Shown: positions 18,460 through 27,696, counted from the stretch's first letter. The stretch: DNA of 54,087 nucleotides from an uncultured Geobacter sp. (GCA_903902855.1 CAIUWK010000047.1:1-54087), one strand, 5' to 3'. A program made the numbers and translations. The notes: generated by a model from the letters alone, not told the origin.

Positions 18460-18628
18460 GATGATTAACCTCAATATGGCCGCATAAAATCAATGGTGAA
18501 GTTCGGCTTAAATTTAGAACGAAGTTTACATTTTAATGATATTGCCCCGGAGAAGGGGCGGGAGTCCCGGAAGTTGCCGTGACCGTGCGCTTGCCGTCGT
18601 ACCGGACGCCGGCTCTCGAATTTCATTC

Positions 18629-18674
18629 TTTACATCATTCCGGTAGCTGTGCTAGCATTATTCGGTTTACCGAA
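18629..18674 (+). promoter_or_regulatory. yebC promoter with 14-bp palindrome at the likely start site
   Basis: TTTACA (18629-18634), an 18-base spacer and TAGCAT (18653-18658) form a plausible sigma70 promoter. The perfect palindrome TTCGGTTTACCGAA (18661-18674) follows immediately, where transcription should begin. The region 18460-18628 shows nothing else apart from a small GCCCC/GGGGC hairpin at 18544-18559. Confidence 0.45.
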
Positions 18675-18713
18675 ATAAGTATTCATTCCATCGGCAGCAG
18701 GGGGAGCTGGATC

Positions 18714-19457
18714 ATGTCGGGTCATAATAAATGGAGTACCATCAAGCACAAGAAGGGTGCCGCCGACGCCAAGCGGGGGAAGGTTTTCACCAAGATCATC
18801 AAGGAGATCTCGGTGGCTGCAAAGCTGGGAGGAGGCGATCCCACCGGTAACCCGCGACTGCGTACCGCCATCGATAAGGCCAAGGGTGAAAACATGCCCA
18901 AGGACAACGTGGAGCGGGCCATCAAGAAGGGGACCGGCGGGATGGAAGGGGTCGTCTACGAGGAGATCATCTACGAGGGGTATGGCCCCGGCGGGGTGGC
19001 GGTGCTTGTGGAGGTGTTGACCGATAACCGAAACCGCTCCGTTTCCGATATCCGAAGCATCTTTACCAAGTGCAACGGCAACATGGGGGAGGCGGGGTGC
19101 GTCGCCTGGCTGTTCGACAAGAAAGGACTCATCGTCTACCCGAAATCGGTGGATTTCGACAAACTCTTCGAGGCGGCCATCGAGGTGGGCGCCGACGATG
19201 TGGTTGATGAGGAGGAGCAGATCGAGGTGCTCACCGACCCTGCCGCGTACATGGTGGTGCGGGACGGACTGGAGGCTGCCGGCTTCAAACCGGAATCAGG
19301 AGAAGTAACCAGTATTCCCCAGACTATGGTGAAGCTGGAGGGGAAGAACGCCGAGAACATGCTCAAGCTCATGGACCGACTGGAAGACAATGATGACGTG
19401 CAGAACGTTTACGCCAACTTCGACATCTCCGCCGAGGATATGGAAAAGTTGATGTGA
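18714..19457 (+). CDS. yebC: YebC/PmpR-family regulatory/translation protein
   Basis: 247 residues starting [20 protein letters not shown], the diagnostic YebC beginning, through to [16 protein letters not shown] at the end. YebC-family proteins were first described as transcriptional regulators and are also reported to relieve ribosome stalling at proline stretches. GGGGAG lies 8 bases before the ATG. The longer open frame upstream (from 18579) reads through the promoter and is rejected. The yebC-ruvC-ruvA order is common in bacteria. The stop codon overlaps the ruvC start. Confidence 0.95.
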   Translation: MSGHNKWSTIKHKKGAADAKRGKVFTKIIKEISVAAKLGGGDPTGNPRLRTAIDKAKGENMPKDNVERAIKKGTGGMEGVVYEEIIYEGYGPGGVAVLVEVLTDNRNRSVSDIRSIFTKCNGNMGEAGCVAWLFDKKGLIVYPKSVDFDKLFEAAIEVGADDVVDEEEQIEVLTDPAAYMVVRDGLEAAGFKPESGEVTSIPQTMVKLEGKNAENMLKLMDRLEDNDDVQNVYANFDISAEDMEKLM

Positions 19458-19948
19458 TCATTCTCGGTATCGACCCAGGTTCGCGCATCACCGGCTACGG
19501 TCTCATTCGCACGGAAGGAAGCCGTCTCATCCATCTGGACAACGGCGGGATCTGGACCGATGCCGCCTCTGATTTTCCCGGCCGCCTGGCCCACATCTTC
19601 CGGGGGATCACCGGGCTCATCAACCGGTATGCTCCGGAGGCGGTGGCGGTGGAGAATATCTTTTTCTCCAACAATGTGCAGAGTGCTCTGAAACTGGGGC
19701 AGGCCCGGGGGGCCGCCGTGGTGGCCTGTGTCGTGCCCGGTCTCCCGGTTTTTGAGTATTCGGCCCTGCAGGTCAAGCAGGCCGTGGTGGGTCACGGTAA
19801 GGCCGCCAAGGAGCAGGTCCAGCATATGGTAAAGGTGTTGCTCAACCTTGCCGAACCGGCCCAGGCCGACGCCTCCGACGCCCTGGCGGTGGCCATCTGT
19901 CATGCGAATTCCATGGGGCTGGCTCGTCGGCTCAAGGCTCTATCATGA
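19454..19948 (+). CDS. ruvC: Holliday junction resolvase RuvC
   Basis: RuvC cuts Holliday junctions symmetrically during recombinational repair. [17 protein letters not shown] at the start carries the first catalytic Asp, [20 protein letters not shown] the Glu, and the C-terminal [12 protein letters not shown] the last acidic residues, all in the normal spacing. 164 residues. The start is a GTG overlapping the yebC stop (GTGA), and the end overlaps the ruvA start (ATGA), so translation is coupled through the operon. Confidence 0.95.
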   Translation: MIILGIDPGSRITGYGLIRTEGSRLIHLDNGGIWTDAASDFPGRLAHIFRGITGLINRYAPEAVAVENIFFSNNVQSALKLGQARGAAVVACVVPGLPVFEYSALQVKQAVVGHGKAAKEQVQHMVKVLLNLAEPAQADASDALAVAICHANSMGLARRLKALS

Positions 19949-20547
19949 TCGCACTGCTCACCGGCATCATCGCCCATAAGTCCCCCGACTTCATCATCCT
20001 GGATGTCAACGGCGTCGGCTATCGGGTTCAGATCCCCTTTTCCACCTACTACGACCTCCCCGACGAGGGGGGGAAGAGTACCCTTCATATCCATACCAAC
20101 GTGAAGGAAGACGCCATCCACCTTTACGGCTTCCGGACCCCGGCGGAAAAGATCTTTTTCCAGCTCCTCATCGCTGTCTCCGGGGTCGGACCCAAGCTGG
20201 CCAACAGCATCCTCTCCAACAGTCCGGTGGAAGAGCTCCGGAGAGCCCTCATGACCGGTGATCTGGTCAGACTGGCGGCGGTGCCGGGGATCGGCAAGAA
20301 GACTGCTGAGCGTCTTGTGCTGGAGCTGCGTGACAAGGTGCTGAAGCTCGATACGGGGGTAGATTTCGCCGGGTCGGGTGAGCCTGTCACTGCGCCGTCC
20401 GGGGTCACCGACGACGTGGCCTCGGCCCTTGTCAACCTGGGGTACAAAGAGGCGATCGTCAAGAAAGCGCTGGCCGAAGTTGCCACCACCCCCGAAGACA
20501 CCGTGGAAACCCTCCTCAAGCAGGTTCTCAAGTTGCTGATGAAATAG
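19945..20547 (+). CDS. ruvA: Holliday junction branch migration protein RuvA
   Basis: RuvA binds four-way junctions as a tetramer and loads the RuvB motor. The N-terminal OB-fold domain starts [20 protein letters not shown]. Two helix-hairpin-helix motifs are visible, the second as [22 protein letters not shown]. The C-terminal domain, which contacts RuvB, is present ([18 protein letters not shown]). 200 residues, normal. ruvB does not follow. Instead a convergent MFS gene overlaps the last 20 bases, so ruvB must be elsewhere. Confidence 0.95.
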   Translation: MIALLTGIIAHKSPDFIILDVNGVGYRVQIPFSTYYDLPDEGGKSTLHIHTNVKEDAIHLYGFRTPAEKIFFQLLIAVSGVGPKLANSILSNSPVEELRRALMTGDLVRLAAVPGIGKKTAERLVLELRDKVLKLDTGVDFAGSGEPVTAPSGVTDDVASALVNLGYKEAIVKKALAEVATTPEDTVETLLKQVLKLLMK

Positions 20548-21718
20548 TATCCGATCGGTACAGGAATCCGAACAGCAGCATCGCCGCCCCCACCACTGTC
20601 CCGCTGAGAAAAAAACCGACCCGGAACCCCGCACTCCCCACGATCATTCCCATCCCCACGGAACTGAGCATCATGCCGGCGTAAATACCGGTGTTGTAGC
20701 ACCCCATGGCGATCCCCCGCAACTCCCGGGGGACGATATCGGCAATCAGGGCGCAGATCACCGTAAAGGCGGTTCCCATGCTGAGCCCCATGACGGCGGC
20801 AACGGCCATGAGCGACGTCAGGGAGCGGCAGAGCCCGAAGGATGCCGTTGCCAGGGAAAAGAGGGCCAGACCACCGGTCACCAGGAGCGTCCGATCCCTG
20901 ATCCCATCGCAGAGTCGTCCCGAGGGGAGACGGGACAGGGCATTGGCCAGTGCCTGGGTGGCGAAGACGAACCCCACCCCCCCGGTGGTCAAGCCGAGGC
21001 TTTTGATGTAGAGCGGCATGAAGGTCACGAACATCCCGAATCCTACGCACCCCCCCAGGGTGGCCACCAGGCAGGCGACCAGTGGGCGGTTTTTTTGCAG
21101 GATCTTCAGGGCCGGCAGGAGAGGGGGGGGAGCGGTTGCAGTGGATCGGTCTGCGGGGTGCAGCGGGAGGAAGAAGAGCGCCACGAAAAACATGGAAAGG
21201 ATCAGCCCTCCGGCAACCAGGAACACCGGCCGAAGCCCCAGCGCACTCCCCAGGAATCCGCCGGCTGCCGGCCCCAGGGTCATGCCGCCGTAGAGGGCCA
21301 TGGTGTACCAGCCAAAGGCCCGCCCCAGCTTCTCAGGCGGGGTGATGTCGGCCACATGGGACATGAGCGTGGGGGAAAAGGCCGACAGCCCTGTCCCGAA
21401 GAGGAGATAGATGGCAGCCATCTGCAGTGGAGTGTGACTCCAGTAGAGGAGAAACGAGGAACCGCTGAGGAGGAGCAGTCCGGTCAGGAGGGGAATTCTC
21501 CGTCCCAACCGGTCGGAGATGAGCCCCGAGGGGATGGAGAGGAGTCCCGCCATGAGGGCGAAGGCGCCGTTGATAACCCCCACCTGAATAGTATCGGCCC
21601 CCAGGGATGCGGCGAAGAGCGGGACGATGGGAATCCGCATGTAGGAGCCGAAAAAGCAGACGAAGCTGATAAGGCAGGCGAAGAGGAGAGGGGCGGCAGG
21701 GTGCCTGTGTGGGGTCAT
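20528..21718 (-). CDS. MFS transporter
   Basis: About 396 residues with 12 hydrophobic segments, and the MFS loop motif LISDRLGRRIPLL between helices 2 and 3, repeated in degenerate form as RLPSGRLCDGIRDRTLL in the second half. This makes it a proton-linked drug or metabolite exporter of the major facilitator superfamily; the substrate is unknown. I take ATG 21718 (MTPHRHPAAPLLFACL); its ribosome binding site is weak, and the open frame extends into the ABC permease gene in another frame, which I reject. It lies 56 bases downstream of the ABC exporter genes on the same strand and may be co-expressed with them. Confidence 0.85.
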   Translation of the reverse strand: MTPHRHPAAPLLFACLISFVCFFGSYMRIPIVPLFAASLGADTIQVGVINGAFALMAGLLSIPSGLISDRLGRRIPLLTGLLLLSGSSFLLYWSHTPLQMAAIYLLFGTGLSAFSPTLMSHVADITPPEKLGRAFGWYTMALYGGMTLGPAAGGFLGSALGLRPVFLVAGGLILSMFFVALFFLPLHPADRSTATAPPPLLPALKILQKNRPLVACLVATLGGCVGFGMFVTFMPLYIKSLGLTTGGVGFVFATQALANALSRLPSGRLCDGIRDRTLLVTGGLALFSLATASFGLCRSLTSLMAVAAVMGLSMGTAFTVICALIADIVPRELRGIAMGCYNTGIYAGMMLSSVGMGMIVGSAGFRVGFFLSGTVVGAAMLLFGFLYRSDTISSAT

Positions 21719-21774
21719 GGGCGTTGGCAGCTCGACTTTTTGTGCGATCGTTCCGTTCCGGGTGGAGATACCTG

Positions 21775-22917
21775 TTAATCCAGGGTCTTGCGGTAGAACT
21801 TCACCGCAATGGTCATCATCGCCAGGGTGAAGAGCATCAGGGGCCAGATGTCCGGCCAGAGCAGAGAGAGGCTGTTCCCCTTGAGAAAGATCCCCCGGAT
21901 CAGCCGGTTGAAGTAGGTCAGGGGGAGAAGGTTCCCCACGAATTGCGCCCAACCGGGCATGCCGTGGAAGGGGAACATAAAGCCGGACAGCAGCATGTTG
22001 GGGAGGAAATAGAACATGGTGAGCTGCATGGCTTGCAGTTGGTTCTGCACCAGGGAGGAGATGGTGATCCCCACGGTGAGGTTGGCTCCCACGAAGAGGA
22101 GCGTGACCAGATACATGGTGACGATGCTTCCCGCAAAGGGAACATGAAAAATCAGGCGTGCAGCCAAAAAGATGATGGTGGCCTGGATCAGGCCGATGGC
22201 GATGTAGGGGACGATCTTGCCGGTCATCACCTCCAGGGGGCGTACCGGCATGGCCAGCAGGTTCTCCATGGTTCCCCGCTCACGCTCTCTGGTGACGGCC
22301 AGCCCGGTCATGAGGACCATCATCATGGTAAGGATGACCCCCATGATGCCGGGCACGATGTTGTACTGGTTGATCCCCTCCGGGTTGTAGAGCCGATGGA
22401 CCAGAATCCGGAAGGGGGGCTCTCTCTCCGCCAAGTATGCCAGTGGGCCGGTGAGATCTTTTACGGTCACGGAGCGGGCGACCCCGGTCACCGAGGCCAG
22501 GGCCATGCCGGTGGCGGTGGGGTCGGTGGCGTCCGCCTCCAACAGCAGGGAAGGGTGCTCGTTGCGCAGCAGGCTCCGGGTGAAGTCGGCCGGGATGGTG
22601 AGGACGAAGAGAACCTTCCCCTGGGCCAGGGCTCTCCGTCCGGCCTCCTCGTCGGGGAGTCGGCCGATGATGTTGAAGTAGCCGGTGCACTTCAGCGCCG
22701 CCACCAGGGTCCGGGTGATGTCGCTCTCATCGGCGCTGATGATGGCCATGGGCATCTGTTTGGGGTCGGTATTGATGGCGAAGCCGAAGAGGGTCAGCTG
22801 CGCCAGGGGGATGGCGATGATCATGGCAAAGGTAAGGCGGTCACGTCTCAGTTGCAGAAACTCCTTGAGGACCATGCCCCACCAGCGGGCCGGGGAAAAA
22901 CCGTCCAGGAGTCTCAT
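21775..22917 (-). CDS. ABC-2 type permease (YbhR/YhhJ-like)
   Basis: 380 residues with the ABC-2 exporter layout: one N-terminal helix (LTFAMIIAIPLAQLTLFGFA), a large extracytoplasmic domain, then five helices ending near the C-terminus. The motif RERERGTMENLLAMPVRPLE is the usual coupling loop. Together with the adjacent ATPase and membrane fusion protein it should form a tripartite drug or lipid exporter of the YbhGFSR type. Only one permease gene is present, so it may work as a homodimer. ATG 22917 overlaps the ATPase stop codon (ATGA). The longer upstream frame is an artefact of the ATPase gene. Confidence 0.9.
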   Translation of the reverse strand: MRLLDGFSPARWWGMVLKEFLQLRRDRLTFAMIIAIPLAQLTLFGFAINTDPKQMPMAIISADESDITRTLVAALKCTGYFNIIGRLPDEEAGRRALAQGKVLFVLTIPADFTRSLLRNEHPSLLLEADATDPTATGMALASVTGVARSVTVKDLTGPLAYLAEREPPFRILVHRLYNPEGINQYNIVPGIMGVILTMMMVLMTGLAVTRERERGTMENLLAMPVRPLEVMTGKIVPYIAIGLIQATIIFLAARLIFHVPFAGSIVTMYLVTLLFVGANLTVGITISSLVQNQLQAMQLTMFYFLPNMLLSGFMFPFHGMPGWAQFVGNLLPLTYFNRLIRGIFLKGNSLSLLWPDIWPLMLFTLAMMTIAVKFYRKTLD

Positions 22918-23849
22918 GGTGCTGTCGCCTCCCTGATGCCGGCCCGGTTCATCATGTAGATGAAGATATCTTCCAGGGTCGTATCGATTTTTTCCATCCG
23001 CCAGTCGCTCTCCGCCGTTACACCGTGCAGCGTTTCCTCCAGCAACTCCCTGTCCGTGCCGTTGACATGGAGCATGGCCCCGAAGAGAACGGTCTGCGCC
23101 ACGCCGGGGAGGTCGCGGAGCCGCCGGGAGAGGTTCATGAGATTTTCGCCGCGAATCACCCACGTATGTAACCCTTGGGCAGCAATCATCTGGGTGGCGG
23201 TCCCTTGTGCCAGGAGGTTCCCCGCGGCGATGTAGGCCAGCTTGTGGCACCGTTCCGCCTCATCCATGTAGTGGGTGCTCACCAGCACGGAGATCCCCCG
23301 GGCCGAGAGGCGATGGAGTTCTTCCCAGAAATCCCGCCGTGCCGCCGGGTCGACCCCTGCCGTCGGTTCGTCCAGGAGGAGCAGTTCCGGGTTGTGCAGC
23401 AGGGAGGCTGCCAGGGCCAGCCGCTGTTTCCAGCCGCCGGAGAGGGTGCCGGCCAACTGTCCTGCCCGACCGGTCAGCCCCAGCCCCTCCAGCGCCTGGT
23501 CCACCGACTCCCTGCGGCGGGGGATAGCGTACATCCGTCCTACGAAATCCAGGTTCTCCCGGATGGTCAGGTCGTCCCAGTAAGAGAACTTCTGGGTCAT
23601 ATACCCCACCGCGCGTTTGATTCGGGTACTTTCCCGGAGGATGTCGTACCCCAGACAGTTCCCGCTTCCCGAATCGGGGATGAGGAGGCCGCACATCATC
23701 CGGATGGTGGTGGTCTTGCCGCTGCCGTTGGGGCCGAGAAAACCGAAGATCTCGCCGCGGTTCACCTGCAGGGAGAGGTTTTTGACCACCTCTTTTTTGC
23801 CGAAACGCTTGTTCAGCCCTGTGACGTCGATGGCAAGGTGGTCGCTCAT
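22914..23849 (-). CDS. ABC transporter ATP-binding protein (YbhF-like)
   Basis: A 311-residue ATPase. Walker A is LGPNGSGKTTTIRMM, the signature motif is LSGGWKQRLALAASLL, Walker B is LLLLDEPTAGVDP, and the switch His is in VLVSTHYMDEAERC. A C-terminal extension of about 80 residues is typical of ABC-2 drug exporters. It drives the permease encoded next. Both ends overlap neighbours by 4 bases, indicating a translationally coupled operon with the membrane fusion protein upstream and the permease downstream. It is a single ATPase module, unlike the double module of E. coli YbhF. Confidence 0.93.
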   Translation of the reverse strand: MSDHLAIDVTGLNKRFGKKEVVKNLSLQVNRGEIFGFLGPNGSGKTTTIRMMCGLLIPDSGSGNCLGYDILRESTRIKRAVGYMTQKFSYWDDLTIRENLDFVGRMYAIPRRRESVDQALEGLGLTGRAGQLAGTLSGGWKQRLALAASLLHNPELLLLDEPTAGVDPAARRDFWEELHRLSARGISVLVSTHYMDEAERCHKLAYIAAGNLLAQGTATQMIAAQGLHTWVIRGENLMNLSRRLRDLPGVAQTVLFGAMLHVNGTDRELLEETLHGVTAESDWRMEKIDTTLEDIFIYMMNRAGIREATAP

Positions 23850-24826
23850 GGGAGCCTCACCGTCACCGGCTGACCGGGATGGAGAGCGGTTGGGGTGGCG
23901 GTGGGGTGGGCCTCGATCATGAAGAGGAGTTTGGCCCTGGTTTCGTTACTGTAGATGATGGGGGGGGTGTACTCGGCCTGGGTGGAGATAAAGGTTATCT
24001 TGCCGGGGATCTCGGCGGGGGAGCCGTCGCAGTGGAGAAGCACGACTCTTCCCACTGAGAGTGTCCCCAGGAGCGGCTCGGGGACGAAAAACCGGACCTT
24101 TATGTTTTTCGGCGGGAGTAGCCGCACCACCGGAGCGCCCGCTGGGACCCACTCCCCTTCCCGGTAGAGGGTGTCAAAGAGCAGCGCTGCGCCGGAGGTG
24201 GTGACGGTTTTCTGTCCCAGACGCCAGGCGGCCTGGTCCAGGGTGGCTCGGGCCGCGGCGACTTTGGCGCGCTGCGCCTTGATCTGCTCGTCCCGGGCCG
24301 TCAGCCGGGCAACAGCCAACTCCCCTTCCAGTTCAACTTCCCGGCCGGCATCCGCCTCTGCCGTGGCACGGGTGTCGTCCAGCTGAGATTGGCTGACGAT
24401 CCCCGCCTTGTGGAGCGATTCCGTCCGAGTCAGGCTGGCGGATGACCCTTTCCGTCTCGCCGTGGCCTGGGCGAGTTGGGCACGGATCACCTCCAGTTCC
24501 TGACGGCGTCTGCCGGTAAGCAGATCCTTGAGCTGGGCCTGGGCCGCGTTTAGCTCCTCTTCGGCCTGACGCAGGGCCGCAGTTTCGTTGTTCGCTTCCA
24601 GGGCAAAGAGAGGGGCGTTGGCAGGGAGCTGCTCCCCCCGGGCCACCATGAGCCGGTCAAGCCGTCCCCCCTCTGCCGATGCCACGGAGACGAATTCACC
24701 CTCCACATACCCCTGGTAGCTGGTGGAGCTCTTGTCCGTGCAGCCGGTGAGGAGTATGGCGGTCAGTAGTCCGGCAAGATACCGACAGCGTAGACCTCTC
24801 CATGGTTTTGTCCTGAGCAGCGGCAT
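23846..24826 (-). CDS. HlyD/YbhG-type membrane fusion lipoprotein
   Basis: 326 residues. The N-terminal hydrophobic segment ends in ILLTGC, a lipobox, so the protein is probably a lipoprotein anchored by Cys. GYVEGEFVSVASAEGGRLDR is the first half of the biotinyl-lipoyl-like fold. A long helical hairpin rich in Ala, Gln, Glu and Arg follows (about residues 75-195), and the second half of the fold comes after that. It should bridge the inner-membrane ABC-2 exporter to an outer-membrane channel; no TolC gene is adjacent. GGAGG precedes the ATG at 24826 by 5 bases. uspA lies 12 bases upstream on the same strand. Confidence 0.9.
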   Translation of the reverse strand: MPLLRTKPWRGLRCRYLAGLLTAILLTGCTDKSSTSYQGYVEGEFVSVASAEGGRLDRLMVARGEQLPANAPLFALEANNETAALRQAEEELNAAQAQLKDLLTGRRRQELEVIRAQLAQATARRKGSSASLTRTESLHKAGIVSQSQLDDTRATAEADAGREVELEGELAVARLTARDEQIKAQRAKVAAARATLDQAAWRLGQKTVTTSGAALLFDTLYREGEWVPAGAPVVRLLPPKNIKVRFFVPEPLLGTLSVGRVVLLHCDGSPAEIPGKITFISTQAEYTPPIIYSNETRAKLLFMIEAHPTATPTALHPGQPVTVRLP

Positions 24827-24838
24827 GGCGCCTCCGGG

Positions 24839-25294
24839 CTACCCTTTCACGATATATACCGAACAGGGAGCATTCTTCACCACCTTATAGGAGACGCTTC
24901 CCTGGATGTTTCGTTTAAGGAACCCCTTGCCGGAACTGCCGATGACGATGACGTCGATCTCCTCCTTCTTGGCGCAGGCAATGAGCTCATCCGCCGGATC
25001 GCCGTAGGCAATCCGCACCTCCAGGGGGATCTCCATGTCCCGGGCATCCTTTTCGACGATATAGAAGACCCTCTGGCGGAGCTCTTCCCACTCCTTGGTC
25101 TGGGTGACCGGCCCTTTGGGGATGAAATCGGCGAAGGTGGGATTGGGGGTATTGGGGAGGACGAGCATGGCGTAGATGGTACTCTTGAACCTGCTGGGGT
25201 TGCCCGCCGCCAGCCTGACCGCCTCCTGGGCCGCCTTGTCCGACTGGGGGGAGCCGTCGATGGCCACGAGGATCTTCTTGGCTAGATTAAGCAT
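24839..25294 (-). CDS. Universal stress protein (UspA family)
   Basis: 151 residues with the UspA fold. The start KKILVAIDGSPQSDKAAQEA carries the first nucleotide-contacting residues, and the end shows the ATP-binding loop IGSSGKGFLKRNIQGSVSYK followed by NAPCSVYIVKG, matching the G-2x-G-9x-G-S pattern of the ATP-binding subclass. Cytoplasmic and probably nucleotide-binding; the physiological role is not predictable. AAGGAG stands 6 bases before the ATG. It appears to head the minus-strand transcript leading into the ABC exporter genes. Confidence 0.92.
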   Translation of the reverse strand: MLNLAKKILVAIDGSPQSDKAAQEAVRLAAGNPSRFKSTIYAMLVLPNTPNPTFADFIPKGPVTQTKEWEELRQRVFYIVEKDARDMEIPLEVRIAYGDPADELIACAKKEEIDVIVIGSSGKGFLKRNIQGSVSYKVVKNAPCSVYIVKG

Positions 25295-25357
25295 CAGGTC
25301 TCCTTGAACTATCCGATTTCAGAATCGGGGGAAAACCGGCATGGTTACTTTTCCGGC

Positions 25358-25386
25358 TTGACTTTCGTAGAACATAATTCTATATT
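25358..25386 (+). promoter_or_regulatory. Promoter of the second iclR gene with TAGAA/TTCTA operator
   Basis: TTGACT (25358-25363), a spacer of exactly 17 bases and TATATT (25381-25386) form a strong sigma70-type promoter. The inverted repeat TAGAA-CATAA-TTCTA (25368-25382) lies within the spacer and overlaps the -10 box, which is a good site for autorepression. The leader to the iclR start is about 140 bases, and I see no structured RNA in it. Confidence 0.65.
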
Positions 25387-25528
25387 TGTCGAAATCTACA
25401 ATACCATGTAAGATAGACAGTTGGGGAGATGTTTTTTCTCTTTTTGTTGCGAAAGTGAAGATAACTATTAATAAGTAAAACAAACAAAGGAACGTTTTAA
25501 ACACGAATAAAGGAAGCAGGTACCGATA

Positions 25529-26311
25529 ATGGCGCGAAAAGAGAAGACCGAATATATCATCCAGGCGGTGTCCCATGCCCTTGATCTCCTGGAACAGTTC
25601 CACGATGAAGTGGACGAACTGGGAGTCACGGAGCTTTCCAAGCGGCTGAAGCTTCACAAGAACAATGTCTTTCGGCTCCTGGCGACGTTGGAGTCGCGGG
25701 GGTACATCGAGCAGAACCGGGTGACGGAAAACTATCGTCTGGGGCTCAAGACCCTGGAATTGGGACAGACCTTCATCCGACAGATGGGGTTGTTACGTCA
25801 GTCCCGTCCGGTGCTGGAAGAGTTGGTCCGGCAGTGCAACGAGACCTCCTACGTGGCCATATTGAAAGATTTTCACATCATCTATCTGGATGTGGTGGAG
25901 ACCGATCTCACCGTCCGTGTGGTGCCGCGGGTCGGTTCCCGGCTTCCTGCCTGCTGTACTGCGGCGGGGAAGGTCCAGATCGCCTACATGACCGACGAAG
26001 AGTTGGAGCAGTATCTCCCCACCAAGGAGCTGAAGCGGTATACCCCCTTCACCGTCACCGACCGGGACCTGCTGAAGGCGCAGCTCAAGGTCATCGCGGA
26101 GCAGGGGTACGCCCTGGACAACGAGGAGCTGGATATCGGAGTTCGCTGTGCCGGGGCCCCCATTCGTGACTATACTCGCCGGATCATCGGCGCGGTGAGT
26201 GTCTCCGGCCCCTCCATGCGGTTCAGCGACGAGCGGATGGAGCAGGAGCTGATCCCGCTGGTAAAGAGGGCTGCGGAAGAGATCTCCGGAAAACTCGGCT
26301 ACCACAAGTAA
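25529..26311 (+). CDS. IclR-family transcriptional regulator (second copy)
   Basis: 260 residues, with the winged helix in the first 80 (VTELSKRLKLHKNNVFRLLA) and the IclR effector domain after it (RVGSRLPACCTAAGKVQIAY, VRCAGAPIRDYTRRIIGAVS). It is a clear paralogue of the IclR protein encoded at 17543-18313. No metabolic gene lies on its strand beside it, so its targets are elsewhere or are reached in trans, possibly the acetate permease cluster. GGAAGCAGG lies before the ATG. A terminator hairpin follows between this gene and the convergent peptidase gene. Confidence 0.92.
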   Translation: MARKEKTEYIIQAVSHALDLLEQFHDEVDELGVTELSKRLKLHKNNVFRLLATLESRGYIEQNRVTENYRLGLKTLELGQTFIRQMGLLRQSRPVLEELVRQCNETSYVAILKDFHIIYLDVVETDLTVRVVPRVGSRLPACCTAAGKVQIAYMTDEELEQYLPTKELKRYTPFTVTDRDLLKAQLKVIAEQGYALDNEELDIGVRCAGAPIRDYTRRIIGAVSVSGPSMRFSDERMEQELIPLVKRAAEEISGKLGYHK

Positions 26312-26334
26312 CGGAACAGACAACTTCAGTAATA

Positions 26335-26373
26335 ATGGAACGCGGAGTTATAACATCCTCATCCGCGTTCCAT
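26335..26373. terminator. Bidirectional terminator hairpin
   Basis: ATGGAACGCGGA (26335-26346) pairs with TCCGCGTTCCAT (26362-26373) around a 15-base loop, between the convergent iclR and M16 peptidase genes. T-rich tracts are short on both sides. Confidence 0.6.
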
Positions 26374-26385
26374 TCCCCTTCCGCT

Positions 26386-27696
26386 TTATCTTCCCGGGAG
26401 CTCCGTCCGAAACCACCGCTCGTACTCCTCCACCAACTCCTCGACCTGCTCCTTTAACTCCGGGGAGACCGGCCCCACCGCCACCAGGTTGAGATTCTCC
26501 GGGGCGAAGAGTGTGCGGGCCACCTCCCGGATCATGCCGCTCTCCACCGCCAATACCTCCCGCTGTTCCGTTTCGGGGGTCCAGACCAGTCCCACCATCT
26601 CCCCCCAGCCGAACCGCACCTGCATGTCATAACAGGAGTCGGAGCCGAACTCCAGCTCGTAGAGATACCATCTCCTGACCCGGTCCAGTTCGTCGGGCGC
26701 CACCGGTTCGGTCAGGATTCGCCGCACCTCGTCCAGAGTGGCGCTGACCGCTGTCACCAGATTGTCCGGCGCCGTGGAAAAGTCCAGGGAAAAACTGCCG
26801 GCCTCGGTATAGGCGGCGATGACGGCATCCACCGAATAGACCACCCCCATCTCTTCCCTCAGTTTCAGGTGCAGCCGGGAACTCCCCCCACCGGAGAGGA
26901 GTCGTCTGAGGAGTCGCAGCGCCATGAGCCGCTTGTCCCGGATGGGGAAGCCTCGAAAGGCAAGCTGCAGATCCACTTGACTGTCTTCATCGGGGACAAA
27001 AAGTGTCCTGGGGAGAGTCTGGCTCCCCTGGAACGGGACAATGGCGGGTGGCGTCCCCGGTTCCCAGCTACCGAATGCCTCTTGCGCGGCCCGGAGCAGT
27101 TGGGGGGGATCGATCTTCCCCACGGCCACCAGCACGGCGTTGTTCGGGCAATAATGGCGGTCCAGATGTTCCTGAAGATCGTCCACCGTAAACGAGGCGA
27201 TACTCTCCAGGGTTCCCACGGTGGGGAACCCCAGGGGGTGTTCCGGCCAGAGGAGCCGAGAGGTCACCGTGTCGATCTCCACCTCCTCCCCCTTTTCATT
27301 CAGGTCGTCCAGGGCCTCCTCGATGACGATCCGCTGTTCGGTCTCCAGATCGGTGAGAAGGGGGTGGCGGAGCATGGCGGCGAAGAGGGCCACCCCTTGC
27401 GCCACGTGATCCGGATGGATTCGTGAATAGACACAGGTGGATTCCGCATCGGTGGCCGCGTTGACGGCTCCGCCGATGGCCTCGAAGGCCTTTTCCAGAG
27501 CCAATCCCGTGGGATAGTCCCGGGAACCCCGAAAGAGCATATGCTCCAGGAAGTGGGAGAGCCCCTCTTTTCCCGGGGGGTCGTTACGTCCCCCCACCTT
27601 GAGATAGAGCGCCACCTCCGCGCTGTGCAGATGGGGCATGGCCACGGTGATGACCCGCAAGCCGTTTTCCAGGAGTGTCTTGTCCCACTGGATCAT
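26386..27696 (-). CDS. M16-family zinc peptidase
   Basis: 436 residues. The inverted zinc motif HFLEHMLFRG (HxxEH, about residues 47-56) is intact, followed about 75 residues later by the third ligand Glu in IVIEEALDDLNEKGEE. This is the layout of PqqL/mitochondrial processing peptidase-like proteins with an active N-terminal and an inactive C-terminal half. It contains both M16 halves and lacks a signal peptide, so it is probably cytoplasmic. The substrate is unknown. GAGG lies about 9 bases before the ATG. It is transcribed divergently from uppP. Confidence 0.93.
   Translation of the reverse strand: MIQWDKTLLENGLRVITVAMPHLHSAEVALYLKVGGRNDPPGKEGLSHFLEHMLFRGSRDYPTGLALEKAFEAIGGAVNAATDAESTCVYSRIHPDHVAQGVALFAAMLRHPLLTDLETEQRIVIEEALDDLNEKGEEVEIDTVTSRLLWPEHPLGFPTVGTLESIASFTVDDLQEHLDRHYCPNNAVLVAVGKIDPPQLLRAAQEAFGSWEPGTPPAIVPFQGSQTLPRTLFVPDEDSQVDLQLAFRGFPIRDKRLMALRLLRRLLSGGGSSRLHLKLREEMGVVYSVDAVIAAYTEAGSFSLDFSTAPDNLVTAVSATLDEVRRILTEPVAPDELDRVRRWYLYELEFGSDSCYDMQVRFGWGEMVGLVWTPETEQREVLAVESGMIREVARTLFAPENLNLVAVGPVSPELKEQVEELVEEYERWFRTELPGR

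Noticed and set aside
21709..22959. 416-codon frame antisense to the ABC-2 permease
   Set aside because: Low-complexity shadow frame across two real minus-strand genes.
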